The notes under the pieces were generated by a model. The model saw only the letters and a program-made list of their open reading frames with translations, ran no database searches and was not told the origin of the DNA. Below, one piece after another: positions 18,086 to 25,366 of a stretch of DNA of 46,463 nt. The number at the start of each line of letters is the position of its first letter. Position 1 is the stretch's first letter. A program made the translations under genes and the position numbers. Source of the DNA: Sulfurimonas sp. (GTDB taxonomy: Bacteria; Campylobacterota; Campylobacteria; Campylobacterales; Sulfurimonadaceae); the NCBI GenBank assembly GCA_030247515.1, contig JAOTSA010000005.1:1-46463 (forward strand), given 5' to 3'.

Positions 18086-18637
18086 CTAAAAATTGAAGAC
18101 ATCCCTCACTACACTTATGAAGAGTATAAGCTTTGGGAGGGTAGCTGGGAGCTGATAAACGGTGTTGCGTATGCCATGAGTCCCGCTCCGATGATAAAAC
18201 ATCAAAGTATTACAAATAAGATAGGTCGCTATTTGGATGAGGCACTTGATGGTTGCGAACTCTGTCAAGCCCTCCAGCCGATTGACTGGAAAATAAAAGA
18301 AGACACTATCCTCCAACCCGACAACAGCGTCATCTGTCATAAACCAAAAAACGAAGCTTATATCACGAAAGCACCAAAAATCATCTTTGAAGTTCTCTCA
18401 AAATCTACCGCCAAAAAAGATACGGGCATAAAATTTGATATCTATGAAAAAGAGGGTGTAGCGTACTACATCATCGTTGACCCTGATGAAAACATGGCAA
18501 AGGTTTATAAACTTCAAGAGGGAAGATATGTCAAGATGGCAGATGCAAGCGAAGAGAGCGTAGAGTTTGAGATACAAGAGTGTGGCAAGAGAATCACATT
18601 TGATTTTAGCAAGATTTGTAGGTGTTCCCACCCGTGA
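18077..18637 (+). CDS. Uma2-family (DUF820) putative endonuclease
   Basis: A 186-residue protein of the Uma2/DUF820 family, which has a PD-(D/E)XK nuclease-like fold. Visible motifs are ELINGVAYAMSPAP near the N-terminus, QPDNSVIC and APKIIFEVLSKSTAKKDTGIK, with candidate catalytic residues Asp (PDNS), Glu (FEVLS) and Lys (AKKD). Family members often come in many copies and move with mobile DNA; their role is unsettled. The ATG at 18077 has TAGGAG six bases upstream. It is flanked by a recombinase remnant and a REP-like palindrome. Confidence 0.82.
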   Translation: MGVLKIEDIPHYTYEEYKLWEGSWELINGVAYAMSPAPMIKHQSITNKIGRYLDEALDGCELCQALQPIDWKIKEDTILQPDNSVICHKPKNEAYITKAPKIIFEVLSKSTAKKDTGIKFDIYEKEGVAYYIIVDPDENMAKVYKLQEGRYVKMADASEESVEFEIQECGKRITFDFSKICRCSHP

Positions 18638-18646
18638 GATGGGAAC
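18624..18646. repeat. REP-like palindrome between Uma2 gene and flagellin
   Basis: GTTCCCA (18624-18630) and TGGGAAC (18640-18646) form a 7-bp inverted repeat around CCCGTGAGA, overlapping the last codons of the Uma2-family gene. Similar GTTCCCAC/GTGGGAAC palindromes are dispersed in many bacterial genomes. There is no T run on either side, so it is not a classical terminator. Only one copy is in this window. Confidence 0.45.
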
Positions 18647-18659
18647 GAGAAGAAAGAGA

Positions 18660-20036
18660 CTACTGTAGCAGTCTCATTACGTTTTGCTGAACAGCATTTG
18701 CTTGACTCATAGCGTATGCGCCTGACTGAGCAAGGATGTTGTGTTTTGCAAAGTTTGCACTCTCTGCCGCAAAGTCAACGTCACGAATCTGTGATTCAGC
18801 CGCTGCAACGTTTACTTGAGTAACAGATATATTTCTGATAGTTGACTCTAATTGATTCTGTGTAGAACCGATGTTTGAACGAATAGTATCAATGTTTCTT
18901 AAAGCAGCATCAGTAGTCTGAATAGCTTTTTCCGCACCTGTTCTTGTACTTACATCTATCGAGCTAAGTGCATTTGCCGTACTTGTAGTTACAGCAGCAA
19001 AACCAGCAACTGCAGTAGTTGTAATTGCCTCATCACTTGTCAAGGTAATTTTACCACCTGTTGTTGCATTTGTTAAGCCAGTAACAGCTGAACTGTCAGT
19101 ACCCGCTAATGTAATATCACTACCATCATTTGATGTAAGCACCATTTTACCACCACTATTTGTAGCAGTTACGCCTGTTCTATTTGAAATAGCATTGATT
19201 GCATTCATCAATGCACCATCACTATCATTTGCAGATACAGCCACAGCACCTATATCAATTCCGTTTAATGTCGTACCAGCTGCAAGTGTACCACCAACAA
19301 CTGCACCCTCAGTAACTGTAGTTAACGCTGTAGCTTTTACGCCAGTTACATTAGATATTGCGTTAATCTCTCTTGTTATTGCCCAAGCAGAACCCGCAGA
19401 GTGTGCCGTAGTGTTCGCTCCAGATGCAGTGTCAACAGAACTTGCTGCAGCTGCAGTACCGTTGATATTAGCAGTAACTGCTACTGCACCACCAGTTACG
19501 GCACCACCCGTATAGCTAGCAAATGCACCAATTGCATTTATCTGTGTATTACCAATACTGATACCAACTGTCTCATTTGCATATGCACCAATATGAAAAT
19601 TTTTGTTTGTAAATGTTCCATCAAGAAGATTTTGACCATTGAAAGAAGTAGTTTTCGCAATATTTTGCGCCTCTTCTAACAATTTTGTAATATCACGTTG
19701 AATCGCTCCACGAGAATCTGTATTTTGACCATCAGATGCCGCTTGGATAGATTTAGTTCTTACAGTGTTAACAATATTTTCATACTCTTCAAGCGCACCA
19801 TCAGCCGTTTGCGTAACACCGATACCATCATTTGCATTTTTAACTGCTTGACCAAGACCTGTTGACTGCGCTTTTAGAGAGTTTGCAATCGCAAGACCAG
19901 AAGCATCATCCGCCGCCGTATTGATACGAAGACCAGAACTTAGAGACTTAAGACTTCTATCAAGTCCAACATTGTTCATTGTAGCATTTCTGTGTGCGTC
20001 CATCGCACTTATGTTTGTGTTAATTCTGAAACCCAT
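18660..20036 (-). CDS. Flagellin
   Basis: A 458-residue flagellin. The N-terminal D0/D1 region (about 1-140) starts MGFRINTNISAMDAHRNA and has SSGLRINTAADDASGLAIAN. The C-terminal D1/D0 region (about 370-458) ends AVQQNVMRLLQ. The middle is rich in Thr, Ala, Gly and Val and holds two flagellin-IN-like motifs (INAISNVTGVKAT and INAISNRTGVTAT). It is the filament subunit exported by the flagellar type III system. Control is visible: a sigma-28 promoter at 20113-20140 and a CsrA-type hairpin at 20088-20101. AAGGA lies six bases before the ATG. No fli gene is adjacent. Confidence 0.96.
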   Translation of the reverse strand: MGFRINTNISAMDAHRNATMNNVGLDRSLKSLSSGLRINTAADDASGLAIANSLKAQSTGLGQAVKNANDGIGVTQTADGALEEYENIVNTVRTKSIQAASDGQNTDSRGAIQRDITKLLEEAQNIAKTTSFNGQNLLDGTFTNKNFHIGAYANETVGISIGNTQINAIGAFASYTGGAVTGGAVAVTANINGTAAAASSVDTASGANTTAHSAGSAWAITREINAISNVTGVKATALTTVTEGAVVGGTLAAGTTLNGIDIGAVAVSANDSDGALMNAINAISNRTGVTATNSGGKMVLTSNDGSDITLAGTDSSAVTGLTNATTGGKITLTSDEAITTTAVAGFAAVTTSTANALSSIDVSTRTGAEKAIQTTDAALRNIDTIRSNIGSTQNQLESTIRNISVTQVNVAAAESQIRDVDFAAESANFAKHNILAQSGAYAMSQANAVQQNVMRLLQ

Positions 20037-20042
20037 TGTAAA

Positions 20043-20101
20043 TCCTTTTTGGGTAGAGCTTTTCGCCCTATCTAGTTAATTTTATCGAGGCATCCTTGCC
20101 T
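20043..20101 (-). promoter_or_regulatory. Flagellin leader with two CsrA-type GGA sites
   Basis: In the leader RNA, AGGC-AAGGAU-GCCU (20088-20101) makes a short GC stem with GGA in the loop, the classic CsrA target form. A second AAGGA (20043-20047) is the ribosome-binding site itself. In Campylobacter jejuni CsrA binds the flaA leader and FliW counteracts it; the layout here fits the same scheme. This is inferred from sequence only. Confidence 0.55.
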
Positions 20102-20112
20102 TGATGTTAACT

Positions 20113-20140
20113 ATATCGGCACTATAAAAAAATAACTTTA
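20113..20140 (-). promoter_or_regulatory. Sigma-28 (FliA) flagellin promoter
   Basis: On the reverse strand TAAA (20137-20140) and GCCGATAT (20113-20120) are 16 bases apart. The family consensus is TAAA-N15-GCCGATAA, so the match is one base longer in spacing and differs at the last base. It lies about 77 bases before the flagellin ATG. Confidence 0.8.
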
Positions 20141-20186
20141 ATTTTTTTGGAGAAAGTTTTAAAAAAAGAGATTTGGCAAATTATGC

Positions 20187-20192
20187 TACAAT
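20187..20192 (+). promoter_or_regulatory. -10 candidate of the nucleotidyltransferase operon
   Basis: TACAAT lies 26 bases before the ATG at 20219, with AGGAGA (20208-20213) between. No -35 at proper spacing was found. The flagellin promoter lies back to back about 50 bases away. Confidence 0.45.
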
Positions 20193-20218
20193 GTATGGAT
20201 ATGTTTTAGGAGAAAGTT

Positions 20219-20554
20219 ATGATAGATATAGAGAGGCTAAAACCTGAGATTATTGAACGTCTAAAACCACTTAACCCTGATAAGATCATTCTTTTTGGCT
20301 CTTATGCTTGTGGCACTGCAAATGAGCAAAGTGACATAGACCTATTCTTGATTAAAGATGACTTAGATGTAAGTGGTTTTGATCAGTATGAACTAGAGGC
20401 CAGTCGAAGTATAACTGATTTGGTATATAAATATAAAACTGGGTTTGACCTGCTCTGCGCTTCTAACCATTACCTAAGTCAAAGAGAAGATTATTTTTAT
20501 AAAGTAGATATTTTGCAAAAAGGAAAGGTGCTTTATGAACGAAACAGCGGCTAA
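20219..20554 (+). CDS. MntA-like minimal nucleotidyltransferase
   Basis: A 111-residue protein with the nucleotidyltransferase motif GSYACGTANEQSDIDL (Gly-Ser, then Asp-x-Asp) at about residues 27-42. In type VII toxin-antitoxin pairs such proteins (MntA) AMPylate and silence a HEPN-domain toxin. The next gene encodes a HEPN protein and overlaps this one by 20 bases, so the two are translated together. Function in this organism is inferred from that pairing. Confidence 0.78.
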   Translation: MIDIERLKPEIIERLKPLNPDKIILFGSYACGTANEQSDIDLFLIKDDLDVSGFDQYELEASRSITDLVYKYKTGFDLLCASNHYLSQREDYFYKVDILQKGKVLYERNSG

Positions 20555-20945
20555 AGAGTGGCTTGTAAAAGCTTGGCATCATCATAGCTCTGGAAAGTTG
20601 CTCTTTGAAGCAAAACACTATACAGATGTTATTTCTATAGATTTGCACTATGCTATTGAGGTTACTTTAAAAGCTTTTTTGGCATATGAAAATAAGCAAA
20701 TCATCAAAACTCATAATCTTTTAGAGTTGCATAGTCATCTTTTGCACTTTATAGATTTTAACGAGGATGAAAAAGAGCTACTCAGAATAGCGACAACTTA
20801 CCATATCAAAGGTTCTTACCCTCCAAAAGACAGACAGCTTCCACCAAGAGAAGAAATTAAAAAAGTTTTAGAGTTTTCGGATGCTCTACTTAAAGAAGTC
20901 TGCACTCACCTAAATATTTCCATAGAAGAGATAAAAGCGCAATAA
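20535..20945 (+). CDS. HEPN-domain protein, partner of the nucleotidyltransferase
   Basis: A 136-residue, mainly helical protein of the HEPN domain class (COG2250 style), with AAKEWLVKAWHHHSSGKLLFEA and a C-terminal helical half. Arg84 and His90 are spaced R-x5-H, which resembles the HEPN RNase motif, but they fall where COG2250 proteins carry a conserved YxxxRYPD-like segment, so activity is uncertain. It overlaps the upstream nucleotidyltransferase by 20 bases. Confidence 0.75.
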   Translation: MNETAAKEWLVKAWHHHSSGKLLFEAKHYTDVISIDLHYAIEVTLKAFLAYENKQIIKTHNLLELHSHLLHFIDFNEDEKELLRIATTYHIKGSYPPKDRQLPPREEIKKVLEFSDALLKEVCTHLNISIEEIKAQ

Positions 20946-21015
20946 ACAGTGCTATTAAACCAGTTATGATAGAATGCCCTTTTGTTGTAAAATTTCAAAA
21001 CAAGGATACAAAGCA

Positions 21016-21417
21016 GTGAAAGATATAAGATACTTACAGAGATTTGAAAACTTTGAGAAATCATTTTTGCTTTTAAGGGCTTCATTGGATATAGAGAAGC
21101 CATCTCTTTTAGAAAAAGCTGGTGTTATACAGTTTTTTGAGACCTCTTTTGAACTTGCTTGGAAGCTTATGAAAGATTATCTTGAGTATGTTGGGTATGA
21201 TGTCAAATCTCCAAGAGACTCTATAAAAACCGCTTTTAGTATAGAACTTGTTAAAGATGCACAGAGTTGGCTTGACGCCTTAATGGATAGAAATCTAACA
21301 ACACATACTTATGATGAAACAATCGCAAATGAAGTTTATGAAAAGATAAAATATGAGTACATAGGACTTTTAGAAGGGCTGTATGTCAAGTTTAAGGATG
21401 AGATATGTTTGGACTAG
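21016..21417 (+). CDS. HI0074-family nucleotidyltransferase substrate-binding protein
   Basis: A 133-residue helical protein of the HI0074 family, with the core VIQFFETSFELAWKLMKDYL, SPRDSIKTAF and NLTTHTYDE. In Haemophilus influenzae HI0074 pairs with the nucleotidyltransferase HI0073; the family is structurally related to HEPN. I placed the start at the GTG at 21016, which has AAGGAT nine bases upstream; the frame extends upstream to 20974 without a good site. The next gene overlaps it by 13 bases. Confidence 0.8.
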   Translation: MKDIRYLQRFENFEKSFLLLRASLDIEKPSLLEKAGVIQFFETSFELAWKLMKDYLEYVGYDVKSPRDSIKTAFSIELVKDAQSWLDALMDRNLTTHTYDETIANEVYEKIKYEYIGLLEGLYVKFKDEICLD

Positions 21418-21677
21418 AGGATAAAGCTTTAGAAAAGATAAGAGAGGTACTTCACGCAAACGGTGTCAAAAAGGCGTTTATTTTTGGTTCACGGGCGAAA
21501 GGGAACTATAAAATGGGTAGTGATGTAGATTTGGCAGTTGATGCAAATGAGAGACAGATATCGTACATACTCAACGAGGAGACAAATCTTGCATACTTTT
21601 TTGATGTACTTAACCTAGAGAAGATAAAAAATAAGAATCTACTAGAACACATAAAAAGAGTTGGTATAGCTTTATAG
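21405..21677 (+). CDS. HI0073-like minimal nucleotidyltransferase
   Basis: A 90-residue nucleotidyltransferase with GSRAKGNYKMGSDVDLAV at about residues 28-45, giving the Gly-Ser and Asp-x-Asp active site. It pairs with the HI0074-like gene just before it. This is the second nucleotidyltransferase unit in tandem; here the helical partner comes first, the reverse of the pair at 20219. A terminator follows at 21689. Confidence 0.8.
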   Translation: MFGLEDKALEKIREVLHANGVKKAFIFGSRAKGNYKMGSDVDLAVDANERQISYILNEETNLAYFFDVLNLEKIKNKNLLEHIKRVGIAL

Positions 21678-21688
21678 AGCCAACTTTT

Positions 21689-21724
21689 AAAACCACCTCC
21701 ATTTCTTCTATTTGGTTTTTTTTT
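21689..21724 (+). terminator. Rho-independent terminator before topA
   Basis: AAAACCA (21689-21695) and TGGTTTT (21713-21719) pair over a 17-base loop, and nine T in total run through to 21724. It ends the nucleotidyltransferase cluster and separates it from topA. Confidence 0.6.
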
Positions 21725-21771
21725 GCTACACTTGCGAAATTGAATATACCATATATATAGGAAACTCCATT

Positions 21772-23991
21772 TTGAACCTCATTATCGTCGAATCACCTGC
21801 TAAAGCAAAGACTATCAAAAACTTCTTGGGCAAGGAGTATGCGGTTATTGCGTCTAAAGGGCATATACGGGATTTGCCTAAATCTCGCTTTGGAATAACA
21901 ATAGATGAGCAAAATCATCTCATCCCCGCTTATAGCGTTGCAAAAGAGAATGCTGCAACAGTCAAAGAGATCAATGATTTGGCAAAAAAGTGTGATATCG
22001 TCTATATCGCAACCGATGAGGACCGTGAGGGGGAGGCGATAGGGTGGCACATAGCGCATGCTATTAAAAAAAATCCCGAGGAGCTTCCTCGCATTGTTTT
22101 TCATGAGATTACAAAAACTGCTATCACAAATGCGCTCGAACATGCCCGTAAAATCGACATGGATATGGTCAATGCACAACAAGCTCGCCGTATCCTTGAC
22201 AGAGTGGTGGGGTACAAACTCTCTCCGCTTCTTAGCTCCAAAATCCAAAAAGGGCTATCTGCTGGACGTGTGCAGTCTTCTACACTTAAGCTTGTGGTTG
22301 ACAGAGAGCGTGAAATTCGCTCTTTTGTGGCAGAGGAGTATTGGACAATTGATACACTTTTTGTAAAAGATATAGAGGCTTCACTTGTAACGCACAAGGG
22401 AGAGAAGCTCCAAAAACTCTCCATCACAAACAAAGCCCAAGCTTTGGAGATAGAAAAAAGTGTTAAAGGCGACTCTTTTGTTATCACGCAAATCGAGACA
22501 AAAGAGAGAAGAAGCGCAACGCCTCCGCCTTTTATGACTTCAACACTCCAACAAGTCGCTTCAAGCAAGCTGGGATTTACTCCTAAAAAGACGATGATGG
22601 TGGCGCAAACGCTTTACGAGGGTGTAAAAACTCCAAGCGGAACATCGGGTGTTATAACTTATATGAGAACAGATTCACTTAACCTCGCACATGAGGCGGT
22701 TGTGGCTGTTCGTGGTGTAATTGAGAGTAGATTTGGTGTGAAGTATCTTCCAAGCGAACCAAAAGTCTATACTAAAAAAGCAAAAGGGGCGCAAGAGGCG
22801 CACGAGGCTATCCGCCCAACCATGCTACAGTTTACGCCTGAAGTGGCACAAAGCTTTTTAAAGCCTGATGAGATTAAGCTTTATCGCCTTATCTATGAGC
22901 GTTTTATGGCGTGTCAGATGAATGATGCTATCTTTGAGCAGCAAAGTATCACGTTTAGCGGAGAGGAAAATATCTACAGAGCTATCGGACGCAAGCTTAC
23001 TTTTGATGGTTTTTACGCACTCACAGGAGCGGAAGACAAAGACAAACTCCTCCCGACACTCAAAGAGGGCGAGGTTGCCTCTCTTCAGAGCGTGAAGCCG
23101 ACACAACACTTTACAGAGCCGCCCGCACGTTTTTCTGAGGCTTCACTTATCAAAAAGCTTGAGAGCGAGGGAATCGGTCGTCCATCCACTTATGCGCCAA
23201 CCATCGCAACGCTGAGTAACAGAACCTACGTGACTATAGAGAAAAAGCAGATCATCCCAACAGAGATGGCTTTTACGGTAACGGAGATTTTGGAGAAAAA
23301 CTTTGCAAACATCGTGGATGTCTCTTTTACGGCAAACATGGAAGAGAAACTAGACGAGGTAGCCGAGGGTCAAAGTGACTGGCAAAAACTGCTAAGTGAT
23401 TTTTATGTTGATTTCTCACGCCAAGTTGAAGAGGGTAAAACATCGATAACTTCACTTAAAATAGTGACCCCGCTAGGGAGAAACTGCCCAAAATGTGGCT
23501 CTGAACTGCTACTGCGTTCTGGAAGATTTGGAGAGTTTATCGCTTGTAGTGCTTACCCTAAATGTAAATATACCGAACAGGTAGAGGGCGAGAGAAAAGA
23601 GGAGAAAGCAGCAGGTGAAGCAAGCGGAGAGGTTTGCGATAAGTGCGGTAAAGAGATGGTACTTAAGAGCGGAAGAAACGGGCAGTTTTTGGCATGTAGC
23701 GGATATCCTGAGTGCAAAAACACCAAAAGCATTCAAGTAGAGCAAAAAATAAGCGATACACCTTGTCCTGATTGTGGTGGCAAGATAAGCCTCAAAAATT
23801 CAAGACGGGGACCGTTTTGGGGGTGTGAAAACTACCCAAAATGCAAATTTATCTCAAAGTTTGAGCCATCCCTTCATAAGTGCAAAGAGAGTGGTTGTGA
23901 CGGTACGCTTGCAAAAAGAGTTTACAGAGGCAAAGAGGTTTATGAGTGTCTCAAATGCAAAACAAGAACGCCAGCAGAGGAGATAGAGTAA
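21772..23991 (+). CDS. topA: DNA topoisomerase I
   Basis: A 739-residue type IA topoisomerase that relaxes negative supercoils. The Toprim domain has Glu7 (VESPAKAKT) and TDEDREGE at residues 81-88. The active-site Tyr297 lies in ITYMRTDSLNL. The C-terminal part carries four zinc-finger-like Cys clusters, the first three of the CPKCG...CSAYPKCKY type and the last as CKESGC...CLKC. The start is a TTG at 21772 with AGGA nine bases upstream, where family similarity begins. The frame extends 20 codons upstream but without similarity. Confidence 0.96.
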   Translation: MNLIIVESPAKAKTIKNFLGKEYAVIASKGHIRDLPKSRFGITIDEQNHLIPAYSVAKENAATVKEINDLAKKCDIVYIATDEDREGEAIGWHIAHAIKKNPEELPRIVFHEITKTAITNALEHARKIDMDMVNAQQARRILDRVVGYKLSPLLSSKIQKGLSAGRVQSSTLKLVVDREREIRSFVAEEYWTIDTLFVKDIEASLVTHKGEKLQKLSITNKAQALEIEKSVKGDSFVITQIETKERRSATPPPFMTSTLQQVASSKLGFTPKKTMMVAQTLYEGVKTPSGTSGVITYMRTDSLNLAHEAVVAVRGVIESRFGVKYLPSEPKVYTKKAKGAQEAHEAIRPTMLQFTPEVAQSFLKPDEIKLYRLIYERFMACQMNDAIFEQQSITFSGEENIYRAIGRKLTFDGFYALTGAEDKDKLLPTLKEGEVASLQSVKPTQHFTEPPARFSEASLIKKLESEGIGRPSTYAPTIATLSNRTYVTIEKKQIIPTEMAFTVTEILEKNFANIVDVSFTANMEEKLDEVAEGQSDWQKLLSDFYVDFSRQVEEGKTSITSLKIVTPLGRNCPKCGSELLLRSGRFGEFIACSAYPKCKYTEQVEGERKEEKAAGEASGEVCDKCGKEMVLKSGRNGQFLACSGYPECKNTKSIQVEQKISDTPCPDCGGKISLKNSRRGPFWGCENYPKCKFISKFEPSLHKCKESGCDGTLAKRVYRGKEVYECLKCKTRTPAEEIE

Positions 23992-23996
23992 AAACT

Positions 23997-24518
23997 ATGA
24001 AAATCGGCATCATTTCAGACACACATAAAAAACCAAAAAAAGCGCATCGTGCCATCAGTATGCTTTTAAATGACGGTGCGGAGTTTTTGGTTCATGCGGG
24101 CGATATCGTGGATATTGAAGTACTCTATCTTTTGCGTGATAGCAAAGTTCCTTACATCGCTGTTTATGGTAACAATGATGCTCATTTGGCACATTTTCAC
24201 ACACAGTTTAGCCTTGTTCAAGAGCCTTACTACTTTGAGTTTGAAAATACAAAGTTTAAGCTGATGCACCTCCCTTTTTATATGACACCAGATGCTGACG
24301 TAATTATTTTTGGGCATACGCATGAATTTTCACTACAATTTATAAAAGAGACTCTTTTTCTAAATCCTGGCGAGGTGTGTGCGAGGGACAAACCGCTCTC
24401 TGAATGGCTTCTTCTTGAGTTTGATGAAAACAGTTATCACGTCACACGCTACACACGTGTCAACAAGAGCGAAAATATAGAGAAGAAGAATTTTACTTTT
24501 ATAAGAGAAAAAAAATGA
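23997..24518 (+). CDS. YfcE/MJ0936-family phosphodiesterase
   Basis: A 173-residue metallophosphatase. Visible metal ligands are Asp8 and His10 (SDTH), Asp36 (HAGD), Asn60 (GNND), His91 (LMHLP) and His107/His109 (GHTH), followed by LNPGE. The usual HGH motif is reduced to MHLP, keeping one His. Relatives hydrolyse phosphodiesters; the physiological substrate is not known. The ATG at 23997 lies five bases after the topA stop. The last codons overlap bioB by four bases (ATGA). Confidence 0.85.
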   Translation: MKIGIISDTHKKPKKAHRAISMLLNDGAEFLVHAGDIVDIEVLYLLRDSKVPYIAVYGNNDAHLAHFHTQFSLVQEPYYFEFENTKFKLMHLPFYMTPDADVIIFGHTHEFSLQFIKETLFLNPGEVCARDKPLSEWLLLEFDENSYHVTRYTRVNKSENIEKKNFTFIREKK

Positions 24519-25357
24519 GTGAGAAGATATTTTTATGTTCTATCTGCAACATCAATAGCGGTACATGCAATGAAGACTGCAAGTTTTGTTCGCAAAGCGT
24601 GCGCTACAAAGCCGACATTGAGCGATATAAGCAAAAAGATATCTCACTCATCCTCAAAGAGGCGCAAAATGCACAAAATAGCGGTGCTTTGGGGTTTTGT
24701 CTCGTTACTTCTGACAAGGGACTAAACGATAAAACTCTTGATTTTGTCTGTAGTATTGCAGAGGTTTTGACAAAAGAGACACCAAAACTCCGCCTTATTG
24801 CATGTAACGGCACGGCAAGCGTGGAGCAGCTCTTGAGGCTTAAGGCAGCGGGCATCAAGGCGTACAACCACAACCTAGAGACTTCTCGCAACTTTTATCC
24901 TCAAATCTGCACAACGCACTCTTGGGAAGAGCGTTATGAAACTTGCCAAAATGTAAATGAGGCGGGTTTGGTGCTTATTAGCGGCGGGATTTTTGGGCTT
25001 GGAGAGACGCATGAAGAGAGGGTTTTGATGCTTGAGTCTATTGCTTCACTTCATCCAGCTTCTGTTCCAATCAACTTTTATCACCACAATGAAGCGTTGC
25101 AACTCGAGCCAAACCCACTAAGTGTTGATGAGGCGTTGGCACTTGTTGCGCTTACACGAAAGATGATTCCAGATGCACAAAGAATCATGGTAGCAGGTGG
25201 ACGAGGGCTTATGTTTGGCGCAAGAGAGGGCGAAATATTTTCCCATGGTGCGAACTCCATAGTTATAGGAAACTATCTTACAACAAGCGGTAAGGCGATG
25301 GAGAGGGATTTGGAGATGCTAAGGTCTCTCAATCTTGACATTGCCACATCCGTTTAG
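24515..25357 (+). CDS. bioB: Biotin synthase
   Basis: A 280-residue radical SAM enzyme that inserts sulfur into dethiobiotin. Cys18, Cys22 and Cys25 form the CxxxCxxC site for the [4Fe-4S] cluster. SGGIFGLGE and VAGGRG segments are present, the latter near the Arg that binds the [2Fe-2S] cluster. The protein is shorter than E. coli BioB (346 residues), as usual in Campylobacterota. It is translationally coupled to the phosphodiesterase gene. No other bio gene is in the window, though a biotin-dependent carboxylase subunit lies at 31486. Confidence 0.92.
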   Translation: MSEKIFLCSICNINSGTCNEDCKFCSQSVRYKADIERYKQKDISLILKEAQNAQNSGALGFCLVTSDKGLNDKTLDFVCSIAEVLTKETPKLRLIACNGTASVEQLLRLKAAGIKAYNHNLETSRNFYPQICTTHSWEERYETCQNVNEAGLVLISGGIFGLGETHEERVLMLESIASLHPASVPINFYHHNEALQLEPNPLSVDEALALVALTRKMIPDAQRIMVAGGRGLMFGAREGEIFSHGANSIVIGNYLTTSGKAMERDLEMLRSLNLDIATSV

Positions 25358-25366
25358 GCGAAATGG

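Noticed and set aside
18624-18646. GTTCCCA palindrome as a bidirectional terminator
   Set aside because: No T run follows on either strand and it overlaps the Uma2-family coding end; a REP-like element fits better.
20784-20806. R-x5-H in the HEPN protein as a definite RNase active site
   Set aside because: The residues fall where COG2250-type HEPN proteins have a different conserved segment, so the spacing may be chance; kept only as an uncertain note.
21745-21759. TATACC/TATATA near topA as its -10 box
   Set aside because: Transcription would start at or after the ribosome-binding site, leaving the TTG start without it; no convincing promoter was found.
21712-21771. Extra 20 residues at the start of topoisomerase I
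   Set aside because: No family similarity; they would start inside the terminator tail, while the TTG at 21772 has AGGA at suitable spacing and matches where TopA homologues begin.
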